Of a stretch of 64,000 bases of DNA, positions 45,113 through 55,300 are shown piece after piece. Every line of letters starts with the position of its first letter. Within the stretch, counting starts at the first letter, position 1. The notes beneath the pieces were generated by a model, which was not told the origin of the DNA, did no database searches, and saw only the letters and a list, made by a program, of their open reading frames with translations. Location: assembly GCA_029245865.1 (NCBI GenBank), contig JAQWOM010000009.1:1-64000 (forward strand), given 5' to 3'. Source of the stretch: Planctomycetota bacterium (GTDB taxonomy: Bacteria; Planctomycetota; B15-G4). The translations under genes were made by a program, and so were the position numbers.

Positions 45113-47989
45113 CTACGGGATTCTCAGGAAATCCCGGTAGGCACTGAGAAAATGCTGAACATCCAGCCGTGTGTCCCAGATCCCGAGGTTCCCGTGGAGC
45201 GCAGCCGCCTGAAGTTGCTCCACCCCCTTTTCCAGGTAGCCAGCCTGCCCCGTATCTCTCCAGGATTCGGCCATTCCCAATAAAAGGGGATGGAAATCGG
45301 TGCTTTCCCACTTCGTCACCTGCTGCTGGCTGATCGCATAAGAATAGGAGAGCCGCTGCTCGGCCGGATTCGGCTTGCTCGGATACAGCTCCCATCGGGC
45401 CCATTTCGAGAGATCACGCATCCGGCCTCGCGCGGCCTCAGCGAGGGGGTCCCCGGCCGGCAGCCCCCGCCAGGCGTGGTAATAGCCAAGCGGCCCCAAG
45501 CTCGCCGAGATGAATCCGCGGGCCTGAAAATGCTCGCCCGGGGGCTTCTCGCTCTGATTGGCCGAAGACGTGACGTAATAGCCTCGGTCGCCTTCTCCTG
45601 GGGGAGCTTCCCATCCATAGCCCGTTGTGGCGCTGTGGATATCAATCACCGGTGTCGTGATGTAGTCCAGCCTCGTGCGTAATGCCTGCTCGAGTTCAGC
45701 CTGCCTGGTGAACTCAGCCACATAGGTGAGGGCACGCAGGGTCTGATACATGGACCTCTCGTGCGGCCAGATCGAGACATCCACAAGCACCTCGGCCTCA
45801 TCGAACAGAGCCTCGCGGAACCGCTCATCGCCGGTGAGGAAGTACGCCAACACAATGCCTTCTCGATAGCGATGCTCATCGTCACCGAAGTGTCCGTTGC
45901 AGTGCGGCACCTCGCCGTTCGTCGCGCCTGGGTCATCTGAATGATCAAAGTCGTCTGAGCGCGGAATCTGCCACTCGCTCTTGTAGAGCGCCAGGTTCAA
46001 TCCGTTGAGAAAGTCGCCCCCCGTTCCGTTGCGCAACCAATCGCCAGCCAGCGCGATCTCGATCCCGGCCTGATTGTTTGGCCCTCCCGTCGTCCCTTTG
46101 TAGAGAAATCGAGTGACGCTCAACGGAGGGTTGTTCGGCTCGATCGCGTGTTCGATCCCCATCATGGCGAGCGTCTCCTCGTGCTCTTGCTCCGTGAGCA
46201 AGTCGTAGGGAAAGACACCCGAGCGGTTGTAATACCCATAGTCTGCGACTCGCCCCGTCAGAGGCGCGTCCAATCGCCGTGTCGCCAGTGACAGGTCCAG
46301 GGGCGCGCCCGCGTGAAAAGAAAACACCGCGTGACGACTCTCGTGCTGGCGCCAGACAAAAGTGTAGGGCGCCGGATTCTTTTCCGGGAACAAACCGACG
46401 AGAACCGTTCCATCACCCCGCGCTTCAAGTGCGGCAGGCCATTGGTAGGCCATATCCTGAATTCCCACCGTCATGCCGGCCTCAGGGCTCGAGAGGTTCA
46501 TCCAGGCGTGGCCGGGGTAAACAGTCTCGTCGCCGAGTTCGTGCAACAGTTGGCCGTCGATCGTGAGTCTGTAGCCTTCCTCGACAAAACTCTTTGGGTC
46601 ACCAGCGACTGTCGGCAAGTGAGGCAAGTAGTTCACACCGCCAAGGCCAGAAGTTTTCGCCGCAGAGTACGCCTGATAGAAAAGCGCGGCGGAGGACCCC
46701 GAGGGTTGCAAGAGCCGCTGCACGGGACCTTCATGGCCTGAAACCGCAAGCCGCGGAGCACCCAGAGTCTGAATCTGCGTCACAAGCTCCACAGATTCGA
46801 GGATCGCGTGCCGGGGACGCTCAAGACTGGCGTTTCGCACGGTGAACGAGACTTCCAGATCAGAACTGTTCCGACGAGCTGTGAGACGGCACGTGAAGTC
46901 GACGTAGCCAAGACCGGACGGTCCCACGAGGGTGCCGTCGGCGCGCACAACAGCACGTGCGGGGCCATTCTCTTCGAGAACAACCTTCGTTCCCTGGCCG
47001 GGCACGAGCACCTCGCCGCCAACTCCACGGCCCACGATTCCCGGCAGTGTGTTCATGGGGATCACGAGCTTGCCTTCGACAGTCACGGACTGGAACAGGT
47101 TGAAGCCGTCTACCCGGATGAGGGCCTGAAGGGGGCCGGTGTCCAGCAAGATCGATTCACTGGAACTCGCTCCAATCGGCGAGCCCCCTGATTCGCCAGG
47201 ACCGGACACCACCGCGAGTTCGTCGAGCACCTGCCCGGCATGCAACGCGACCTCCACGTCACAGAGCGCCCAGCGCACCGAGCCATCTGGCCACGTGTCC
47301 AGGGTGCGGAACTGCCACACCTCGGCACCAGCAACACCGAGTGCAGGACGCCCAGCAATCTCAGGTACGGCGTCTGCCTGCGCGAACGGAACACCAAAAG
47401 TCGCGACACCCGGAGCTCTTTCGACACCCGGCACATGGGCTGGTAAAGCCTCTTGCACCAGCAGAGACACCTGCAGTTCATCACGAGTGGGTACCGGAGG
47501 CTCATCGAAGTACCCCGGATCAATCGCCAGAATCTTGTCCACAACGGCATCGAACTTTTTCAGCGCTTTCTCCAGACGAGCCACAGCCTTCGATTCGCTC
47601 TTGGCAGCTTTCTTCAAAGCGTGATGCGCCTTCTTGATTTGCTTCGGTGTTGGCGCCGGGATCTCTGCGAGAAGTTCCTCGAGATCGAAAGCAGCGGCAA
47701 GATGCGCAGACTGGGCTGCCGTCCAGTTGACCTGAGCGGACTCCAACCGATTCAAACGCTTGGCATACTTCTTTGAGAGCTTCTTGAGACCCTGCGGCTT
47801 CATCGCGAGAGGCATCGGCTTCGCCAGTGCCAGCGATCGAACGCTGGCATCAGGAGGAGAGCCCGGAGGTTGTGCGAACGACTCAAGAAGGCATGAGTCG
47901 GCGCGAAAGCCCACGCCAAGCGACAAGACCAAAAAAGCGAAGCTCGTCAGAAGGATCCCTCGAAGCCCTGGCACAAGGTGTCTCGGCAT
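45113..47989 (-). CDS. PcRGLX/YetA-like secreted protein (exo-rhamnogalacturonan lyase type) with N-terminal coiled coil
   Basis: A 958-residue exported protein with a signal peptide (about 1-30). Residues 64-155 form a Lys/Ala-rich helical stretch (LKKLSKKYAKRLNRLESAQV, later ALKKAAKSESKAVARLEKAL) likely to be a coiled coil. From about 175 comes the RIFT-barrel domain of the PcRGLX/YetA family (VATFGVPFAQADAVPEIAG and TLDTWPDGSVRWALCDVEV), then a central beta domain, and a C-terminal alpha/alpha toroid (about 700-958, with PHCNGHFGDDEHRYREGIVL). The family includes exo-rhamnogalacturonan lyases (PL26 type), so pectin-like polysaccharide cleavage is the best guess. The start at 47989 is chosen for the signal peptide. 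Confidence 0.78.
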   Translation of the reverse strand: MPRHLVPGLRGILLTSFAFLVLSLGVGFRADSCLLESFAQPPGSPPDASVRSLALAKPMPLAMKPQGLKKLSKKYAKRLNRLESAQVNWTAAQSAHLAAAFDLEELLAEIPAPTPKQIKKAHHALKKAAKSESKAVARLEKALKKFDAVVDKILAIDPGYFDEPPVPTRDELQVSLLVQEALPAHVPGVERAPGVATFGVPFAQADAVPEIAGRPALGVAGAEVWQFRTLDTWPDGSVRWALCDVEVALHAGQVLDELAVVSGPGESGGSPIGASSSESILLDTGPLQALIRVDGFNLFQSVTVEGKLVIPMNTLPGIVGRGVGGEVLVPGQGTKVVLEENGPARAVVRADGTLVGPSGLGYVDFTCRLTARRNSSDLEVSFTVRNASLERPRHAILESVELVTQIQTLGAPRLAVSGHEGPVQRLLQPSGSSAALFYQAYSAAKTSGLGGVNYLPHLPTVAGDPKSFVEEGYRLTIDGQLLHELGDETVYPGHAWMNLSSPEAGMTVGIQDMAYQWPAALEARGDGTVLVGLFPEKNPAPYTFVWRQHESRHAVFSFHAGAPLDLSLATRRLDAPLTGRVADYGYYNRSGVFPYDLLTEQEHEETLAMMGIEHAIEPNNPPLSVTRFLYKGTTGGPNNQAGIEIALAGDWLRNGTGGDFLNGLNLALYKSEWQIPRSDDFDHSDDPGATNGEVPHCNGHFGDDEHRYREGIVLAYFLTGDERFREALFDEAEVLVDVSIWPHERSMYQTLRALTYVAEFTRQAELEQALRTRLDYITTPVIDIHSATTGYGWEAPPGEGDRGYYVTSSANQSEKPPGEHFQARGFISASLGPLGYYHAWRGLPAGDPLAEAARGRMRDLSKWARWELYPSKPNPAEQRLSYSYAISQQQVTKWESTDFHPLLLGMAESWRDTGQAGYLEKGVEQLQAAALHGNLGIWDTRLDVQHFLSAYRDFLRIP

Positions 47990-48297
47990 GGTTGATCTCG
48001 GGGACAAGTGGCTGAATGTGCGATCAGAGGGCTCGGCGACATCGATCAAGCCCAAGTCAGGAAGCGACCAATTCAGCCTTAAACCCCACCTCTCTCGCAA
48101 ACTCCGGGAGCCCTGGCGATTTCCGAACTGGCCTGACTCCTCTAGAGAGGGGCGAACTGTCGTCGACGCACGGAGGAATTCGACTTAGACTGGATGTCTT
48201 CGCTGCACCTTGAGTTGGGCCTCCCTTCCAACGCCCCTCTCAGGCTCTCCCCGTCTTCCTTTCCCCCTTCTGTTTGGCACCCGATCGGAGCCCCCCC
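47990..48297. other. Divergent intergenic region (308 nt)
   Basis: No gene is supported here. It separates the lyase-like gene (minus) from the gene at 48298 (plus). It contains a plus-strand promoter candidate at 48163-48191 and a short inverted repeat CCTCT-ag-AGAGG at about 48149-48160. No minus-strand promoter stands out. Confidence 0.4.
48163..48191 (+). promoter_or_regulatory. Promoter candidate for the gene at 48298
   Basis: TCGACG (48163-48168) and TAGACT (48186-48191) are 17 nt apart, 4 of 6 matches to each sigma70 consensus hexamer. The start codon is 107 nt downstream. Confidence 0.35.
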
Positions 48298-50478
48298 ATG
48301 GCTGGACGTCTGGCATTTCTCCTCCTGCTGGTCACTGCAAGCCCACTCTCAGCTCAGCTCACTCCCTGGGAAGCCGAAGGGGGGCGCGTTGTCATTCACT
48401 TCCTCGACGGAGCTCTCGAACAGGCCGGCCTCACTCTGCTCGACCTCGAGGAAACGGTTGTTCCCGGAGACGCCATGGAGGAAGAACTCGAAGGCGATCT
48501 GATTGGCTTCCGCATCCTCCCTGAGTCCGATCTCAAGGCTCTCCGCACCGAAGAGGGCACCTTTCAACCCTACGGTGTTCTGGGAGGTTCCATCGAGGTC
48601 GCCGGCGGCTTCTTCCTCGCCGATGCAGCCACAGGGCGCGGCATGGATTTCCACAACTTCGCTGTCCGACCACGCGTCGTCCGCAATGACGGCCCTGCAG
48701 GTGAGCCAGACCCCGACTACTTCTTCCTGACACCCAAGCACGACGAGTACTTCGACGCCTTCAAGCTCTGCTACGTGAAGGTCTACTTCGTCGACGGCCA
48801 GGGCTATCAGCCCCCAGGCGAGGGTGGCGACGAAGATGGTGCAAGTTTTTCGGACCACCAGCTCCCGGACCAACTTCGCGTCAAAGCATGGGACCTGGTT
48901 GTGACCCCACAACTCGCGAAAGCTCTTGAACGCCCAGATCTCGAGGGGCGGATCCTTGGCTACGGCAAGGTGGAGGCTGACGTCGCGGAGTACACCGGGT
49001 ACTGGGAACATCCCGACGGCCAGAACATCTTTACGCCTTACAACGGCCGTCCGGGAACTGCTTCGCTTTCAGGTTCGGCTGGCACCTTCATCGATGTGCG
49101 ACTGGGCATCCTCAGCGGCATCAACCAAGTCGGACACGTCGGCACGTTTCCCAATGGCCGCACAGGCCTCTCGATGGCCACGACAAGCTGCAACGATGGA
49201 ACGGAAGACGTCGTCTGGTTGGCTGCGATGCAGGAGGACCACCCCGGAATCGTGATGGCCCTGTTCCGCGAGTCCAACGGGCGCTTCGAGCAAGTCGGTG
49301 TCTCCTGGGTTAAACACGGATTCTTTGCTCTTTCCAACAGCCAGTGCACGCCGTGTCAAAACCCTTCGAACGGAACGTTCCTGGGCATCGGCTGCTCGGA
49401 CACCTATGCCTCCTCCAACAACGCAGACCGTTTCTGGCTCGGCCCGCGCGATGAGTGGGATGCATGGAAGGGCACCTGGACTTGCCTCGGCTCGTACTTC
49501 GATGGCACACCCGCGGACTGCAATCGTAGCCAGACCGGAAGTGGACTCGGGCCGGTGAACCATCGCCTTGAGGCCTTCGACGCTGACCTCGGCAATGCGG
49601 GTGCGAACTACGTCTACGAGGCGAACTACCTCGTGCGCGATGATGCGAATCTTGCCAACAACATCGGGTCGCGCGAATGCTTGATGAGCTGGAATGGAGT
49701 TGCCTGGGACTTCTCGTCGCAGGGTCAACTTATCGAAGGCCCAGCGCTTCTCAATCGCTGGGGTGATGTCCGGACTCTTGCCGGTCTCAATCCAGAGGAC
49801 GGAAACGTCGTCCTGTCTTCAAAGGTTGTCGAGAGTTCACCGGGTGTTTATCGGTACGAATACGCGCTCTACAACTGGAACCTCGACCGCAAGGTCAGCT
49901 CGATTTCATTCCCGAACACCGGAAACACTGCCGGCCACTACTTTCACGACACGGATGACAACCCCTCAAATGACTGGGTCGTGACCACGGACAACAACCG
50001 TTTGACGTGGACGTACGATGGCACAGTGGTGACTGGACACAAGGTTGCCGGGGCACTTGAGTTTGGGACGCTTTACAACTTTGGCTTCACGAGCGGCTAT
50101 CCCCCTGCAACACGCAACGCAACACTGGGCATCTACGAAAGTGGCCTCGGTGGTGATCTGCTGGCCGCGGAGATTCTCTCCCCGAACACTCTCGAACTCA
50201 CGGCTTCTCGTCTGTCACCCACGGAAGGCGAAAACCTCACCGTGGAAATGCGTGGCGGCACAGATCTCGGACTGGCTGTTATCTTGACCGTGAATGGCAA
50301 CCCCATTCCGCCTTCCTTCATCGGAGGCTTGAATCCCTTCGTCGGCGGCGTGGCTTCCTTCCAGGTGACGATTCCCCCCGCAACCTCCGGCGTAGAAGTT
50401 GGGCTGATTGCAGGCGATGTTGACGCCTCCCTCAATGTCCATCAGCTGTCCAATGTGATGGACCTCAAGGTTCAGTAA
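48298..50478 (+). CDS. Secreted protein of unknown function (726 aa) with C-terminal Ig-like domain
   Basis: The ATG at 48298 has GGAG 7 nt upstream and opens a signal peptide (AGRLAFLLLLVTASPLSAQL). The mature protein is rich in Asp, Gly, Asn and aromatic residues with paired cysteines (SQCTPCQNPSNGTFLGIGCS), typical of a stable extracellular beta protein. The last 90 residues (from about LSPTEGENLTVEMRGGTDLG) look like an Ig-like module seen at C-termini of other secreted proteins of this lineage. No catalytic motif is recognised. The stop codon sits in the first unit of an 11-bp repeat. Confidence 0.75.
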   Translation: MAGRLAFLLLLVTASPLSAQLTPWEAEGGRVVIHFLDGALEQAGLTLLDLEETVVPGDAMEEELEGDLIGFRILPESDLKALRTEEGTFQPYGVLGGSIEVAGGFFLADAATGRGMDFHNFAVRPRVVRNDGPAGEPDPDYFFLTPKHDEYFDAFKLCYVKVYFVDGQGYQPPGEGGDEDGASFSDHQLPDQLRVKAWDLVVTPQLAKALERPDLEGRILGYGKVEADVAEYTGYWEHPDGQNIFTPYNGRPGTASLSGSAGTFIDVRLGILSGINQVGHVGTFPNGRTGLSMATTSCNDGTEDVVWLAAMQEDHPGIVMALFRESNGRFEQVGVSWVKHGFFALSNSQCTPCQNPSNGTFLGIGCSDTYASSNNADRFWLGPRDEWDAWKGTWTCLGSYFDGTPADCNRSQTGSGLGPVNHRLEAFDADLGNAGANYVYEANYLVRDDANLANNIGSRECLMSWNGVAWDFSSQGQLIEGPALLNRWGDVRTLAGLNPEDGNVVLSSKVVESSPGVYRYEYALYNWNLDRKVSSISFPNTGNTAGHYFHDTDDNPSNDWVVTTDNNRLTWTYDGTVVTGHKVAGALEFGTLYNFGFTSGYPPATRNATLGIYESGLGGDLLAAEILSPNTLELTASRLSPTEGENLTVEMRGGTDLGLAVILTVNGNPIPPSFIGGLNPFVGGVASFQVTIPPATSGVEVGLIAGDVDASLNVHQLSNVMDLKVQ

Positions 50479-50501
50479 GGGTTCAGTAAGGGTTCAGTAA
50501 G
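50469..50501 (+). repeat. Three perfect tandem copies of an 11-bp unit across a stop codon
   Basis: GGTTCAGTAAG is repeated three times without mismatch. The first unit contains the TAA stop of the gene at 48298. Because 11 is not a multiple of 3, changes in copy number alter only the 3' untranslated region as long as one unit remains. Confidence 0.95.
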
Positions 50502-50533
50502 CAAAACAGAACCACCGACTCATCTTGAGTGCG

Positions 50534-50588
50534 CCGAGCGCAACACACTGTCAGCCGACCTTCACGCAGGCCGGCTGACAGCGCTCGG
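50534..50588. terminator. Compound hairpin between convergent genes
   Basis: An inner 10-bp perfect stem CTGTCAGCCG/CGGCTGACAG (50548-50557 with 50572-50581) is enclosed by an outer 7-bp stem (50534-50540 with 50582-50588) with a bulge CAACACA on one side. It lies between convergent stops at 50478 and 50594 and probably terminates both transcripts. No long T-run follows. Confidence 0.6.
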
Positions 50589-50593
50589 AAGAG

Positions 50594-52282
50594 TTACTCT
50601 TCAATGAAGTAATTGAAGTCCTGCGACTCATCATCGGCGTGGAGGATCTCCCACGCATGTGCTGGAGTGGCGGCAGCGTAGAGTTGCCTCTGCCGACTGT
50701 GGTCGGTGCCGAGGGCCTTCGCGAGTGCTGCGAGCACCTGCAAGTGGCGAGCCCGACCAGTTTCGGGTGTCGCCAAGACCACCATGACGTGCACCGGCCG
50801 ACCATCAGGAGCCGAAAAATCCCAGCCGTCCTTCGAGATCCCCATCGCTCCGACGATGCGGGACCCTGTGGGCAAAATGCCGTGCGGCACAGACAACCCT
50901 TCACCAAAGCAGGTACTCATCTGAGCCTCTCTGTCGAGCACCGACTTCAACAGCTGATCACGGTCTGCATCCAGATGATTGCTCCGAATGAGTACGTCCA
51001 CGAGTTGTTCAATGGCCCCCTCTTTCGATCGCGCATCCAAACCGACAACGATGTTCTCCTCGTGTAGGAATTCGAGGATGCGGTCACGGTCCTGCTCGGC
51101 CTCCCCGGACCGCAGCAACGCGTGACGCACCAGGAACGGGCCAGTCAATTCACTGAGCGTCACCACCGCGATACCCACGGCCAGCAAACTCGATGCGAAC
51201 GGCGCCATCACCGGGTCGTCGCGTACGAGCAGCATCAAGCCGACGGCCACTCCCGCCTGGGGAATCAGTGCGATTCCGAGGTATTGGCGTACTTTCTGCG
51301 TCGCTCCGGCCACGGTCAGGCTTAACCGCGCGGCGCACATCTTGCCAACCGCACGCGCCACGAACACAACGGCAACCAACATCCCGCTCGCGATCAAATC
51401 CTGGAGATCGAGATGCATGCCCGCCAGAGTGAAGAAGACTCCGAAGATGGCGGCCCGCAAGCCAACAAATGCCGACTCAACAATCTCATCCTTATCCGGC
51501 GTGAGATTGGCAATCGTGAAACCTAAAAACAGGCAAGCCAGCAAAGACGAAAGCCCAAGGCTTTCCGCCAGCCCGGCGACGAGCATCACGCACACCAATG
51601 AAAAAGTGGCCAACTGATCCGAGCGGATCACGTGTCGTGTAAGCAAGACCAGGACCACGCCGATCACGCCTCCCAATCCCCCGGAAAACACGAGTTGACG
51701 AAGGGGAGCGAGCACATATTCGAGAGCTGTCGCGTCGTGGCCCGCTTCAAGCCCAACTCGCGACGCCATGCGGGCCACCTCAAACAGCAAGATGCAGGCA
51801 ATGTTGTTGAGCGCAACGGCGCCTACAAGGGTCTTGGTAAAGACCCCTCGCGACCGAGTCTCCGCAACAAGTGCAACAATCGTCGCCGGGGCGGTTGACA
51901 CCGCCATGGCGGCGAGCAGCATGCCAACCCTCCAGCCCGCACCCCCGAGGTAGACCGCAGCCACATAGACGATGGCGGGAGTGATGGTCATCTCGCCGAG
52001 CAGCAACAGGCCCAGCCGCAATCGCGCACCACGCAATCGCCGGAGATTGAGATGGGAGCCGACCACAACGGCAATCAGACCCAGTGCCAGATGCGTGACG
52101 GGCGTCAAGGCCTCGACAGCATCCTGAGGAAAAAGCGACAGCCCGGAGTGCCCGATGAGCACGCCCAGCAGGATCTGCCCGGTCACAGCAGCCACCCGCA
52201 CCCCTCTGGCAAGGCGTCCTGCAAGCAAACCACCGACGATGACGATGGCCAGGACAAGCATGGCGTTGCTGTCGATCAACAT
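50594..52282 (-). CDS. CPA2-type cation:proton antiporter with C-terminal PTS IIA domain
   Basis: A 562-residue membrane protein. Residues 1-390 hold about twelve hydrophobic segments of the Na+/H+ exchanger (CPA2) type, beginning AIVIVGGLLAGRLARGVRVA and with the family-typical LLACLFLGFTIANL. Residues 410-560 are a PTS EIIA type 2 domain, with the phospho-acceptor His expected in MSTCFGEGLSVPHGI. A fused EIIA suggests control of ion transport by phosphorylation state. No other PTS gene lies in this window. The start at 52282 is preferred; an upstream TTG at 52291 is possible. The divergent giant gene starts 114 nt away. Confidence 0.88.
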   Translation of the reverse strand: MLIDSNAMLVLAIVIVGGLLAGRLARGVRVAAVTGQILLGVLIGHSGLSLFPQDAVEALTPVTHLALGLIAVVVGSHLNLRRLRGARLRLGLLLLGEMTITPAIVYVAAVYLGGAGWRVGMLLAAMAVSTAPATIVALVAETRSRGVFTKTLVGAVALNNIACILLFEVARMASRVGLEAGHDATALEYVLAPLRQLVFSGGLGGVIGVVLVLLTRHVIRSDQLATFSLVCVMLVAGLAESLGLSSLLACLFLGFTIANLTPDKDEIVESAFVGLRAAIFGVFFTLAGMHLDLQDLIASGMLVAVVFVARAVGKMCAARLSLTVAGATQKVRQYLGIALIPQAGVAVGLMLLVRDDPVMAPFASSLLAVGIAVVTLSELTGPFLVRHALLRSGEAEQDRDRILEFLHEENIVVGLDARSKEGAIEQLVDVLIRSNHLDADRDQLLKSVLDREAQMSTCFGEGLSVPHGILPTGSRIVGAMGISKDGWDFSAPDGRPVHVMVVLATPETGRARHLQVLAALAKALGTDHSRQRQLYAAATPAHAWEILHADDESQDFNYFIEE

Positions 52283-52396
52283 GTGAGCCAAGACCGTTAG
52301 GGAGTGTCGAACCTCTGATGGTTTATCATCCCTCGAGCTAGAACTTCATTCTTTGCCTCATCAACAAGTCTCTTCATCTAGCAAAGGACCAGCCCA

Positions 52397-55300
52397 CTGA
52401 TCCGACCTTCCGTCAAACTTGCTGTTGCCACGACCTGCCTGGCGCTTACGGCATGTGGAAACCAGACCACTCCATCAACAGAGACCGTGGACGCACCCTC
52501 AAAGGTGACCACGGACTCTCCAGAAGACCCGGCGCGCTCTTTTACGGACATCACCACCGAGGCGGGGCTCGAGTTCGTCACGAGCAGTGGAGCAACGGGC
52601 AAGAAACTGTTGCCCGAGACCATGGGCGGCGGATGCGGATTTCTGGATTACGACAAAGACGGTGACTCAGACATCGTGCTCGTCGGTGGCACACGCTGGT
52701 CCTGGGACGAAGCTCCATCTTCAGGCGAGTCGTCGAGCCTGGCTCTCTACGACAATAACGGACACGGCGCCTTCCGTGACGTCACCGCAACCGCAGGGCT
52801 CCAACGCGATCTCCATGGGATGGGACCAGCGATTGGTGACATAGACGGGGACGCCGACGACGACCTCTACATCACCGCAGTTGGCCACAACGTGCTGTTT
52901 CGAAATGACGAGGGGCAGTTCGCCGATGCGACAGCGGCCGCAGGCGTCGCAGGCGGGATCGACGAATGGCACACCGCTGCCGGCTTCTTCGACATGGAAA
53001 ATGACGGCGACCTCGATCTTCTGGTGGGTGCCTATGTCCGCTGGTCACCCGAGATCGACATGGCGGGAGACCGGCAGATTCTCGGCATTCCTGGACGCTC
53101 CTATGCCCCACCCATGAGCTTCCAAGGGACTCAGCCGCTGCTCTTTATCAATCGTGGCAACGGCGTGTTTGATGAAGGCGCTCGCGAGGCAGGGCTGCAT
53201 GTCGAAGACTCTGATCAGCAAGCCGTCGGCAAGACGATGGCCTACTTTTTCACAGACATCGATCAGGATCACGACACAGATATCTTCGTCGCCAATGACA
53301 CCACCCGAAACTTCTTGTTTGTGAATGATGGTGCAGAACACTTCACCGAGCAGGGCATCGAACGAGGAGTCGCTTACGACCGTATGGGGCGCCCCACCGG
53401 CGCCATGGGAGTCGACGGCGGCAGACTCGAAGACAATCGCGAAGCCCTCTTCGTCGGCAACTTCGCCGGCGAGATGAGTTCGGCCTATGTTTCGTCACCC
53501 TCGGACACATTCTTCGAAGATGAGGCCGTGGCCACCGGACTCGGAAGCCCTACGCGTGACGCTTTAACGTTTGGCGTCCTCTTCCTCGACGTCAATCTCG
53601 ATGGACGGCGCGACCTGCTTCAGATCAATGGGCATCTCGAGCCCAACATCGACGAGGCGCCTGGTGATCAGTCATATGCCCAGTCACCACAGCTCTTTCT
53701 GGCAACAGACAGTCGACCAAATGGAAACGCCGCCGGAGAAGCCTGGCTGCGCGAAGTGCCTACAGACGAGTTGGGCGACCTCGGGCAACCGATCCCGGGT
53801 CGAGGAGTGGCCTGCGCCGACATCGATGGCGATGGCGATCTCGACCTCTTGGTCACCCAGGTGGATGGCCCCGCACGTCTCTTCCGCAATGACATGGCGG
53901 AAGGGGCACACTGGCTACAGGTTTCACTCGAAGGCCGAACTGGCCGACCATCCGTACTCGGCGCTCAGGTCGAAGTGGTGGCGGAGGGCGTCACCCAAAC
54001 ACGGCACGTCGACACAACACGTGGCTACCTTTCTCAGAGTCAACGCACGCTGACCTTCGGGCTGGGTGCATCTACCACAGTAGACGTCGTGCGCGTCCGC
54101 TGGCCCGACGGCTCCACCAGTGAGAGTTCCGCAACAGTCGGCAGTTTGGTGCATATCGTGCAGCCGCTCGGGGCTGATGACATCCAGCACGAACTGAACC
54201 GCGCCAAGGCCCATCTCGAGGCGGGGCGACTCGGCCCGGCCCTGTCCGCTCTGCAAACAGCAACTCAGTTGGCACCGGACAGCGCACCCACGTGGCGCAA
54301 TCTTGCGCGGGCACACATGGCCGCCAACGATCCAAGTGCTGCACTTGAAGCACTCGATCGCTCTGAATCGTTAGATCCTGCTCACCTCGGAGCGGCATGG
54401 ATTCGAGCCATGGCCTTGCTGCGACAAGACAATGCCGCGGAAGCCCTGCCAATTCTCGAACGAGTCGTTCGACAAGACCCGACACTGGCTGCTGGCCGAT
54501 TCCAGCTGGCGACCGCGTTGACTGCATTGGGCCGACCCGAAGACGCACTCATTCAGTTGCGCGAGACGATACGACTCGACGCCAGCCATGCAGCGGCGCA
54601 TTACCAGCTTGCCGTCGCGAGCCGACGAGCTGGAGAAATGGACGCCTTTCGCACGGCGAACCGAGACTTCCTCCGGTTACGCGAACTCTACGGCGACACC
54701 TACGACACACCTCTGCGACTCGAAGCCTGCCGCCACATGGAAGCAGAACCCGCGGGACAAGCAGTCGCGGTCAGCGGGGGACGTCAACCTGCAGAGATTT
54801 CACTGCAGCCTCAGTTCGTGACACCCGACACTCCCCTTCTCTCCGATTCACCCCCGGCCGTCGCCGTCGGCATCCTGTCGATGAACGAGAACGGGCACTA
54901 TGCACTGCTCGTCGCCCAACCCGAGGGCACCCTCCTTCGGCTCGAGCCGACCGAGGCAGGTGGATACACCACGCATGAAGTCGCACATGACCTGGGAGAT
55001 CTCTCCGGCGTCTCGGGCATGGCGATCGGAAACTATCTCGATGACACGCCCCAGACACTCCAACCGGGAACCGTGCCGCCGCAGCGCCCGGACGTCTTCC
55101 TCTGGGGGCCCTCCTCAGCACGGCTTCTCCAGCAGCAGGTCGATGGAAGTTTTCAAGACGTCACTGCACGAGCCGGCCTTCAGTCGGCGACAGGAACACG
55201 CGCCTTGTGGGTCGATTACGAGCAGGACGGTGATCTAGACCTTGCGCTCACGGACCACGAGGGCCTGCGTGTTTTCGTCAACCGGGGCGATGGCAGTTTC

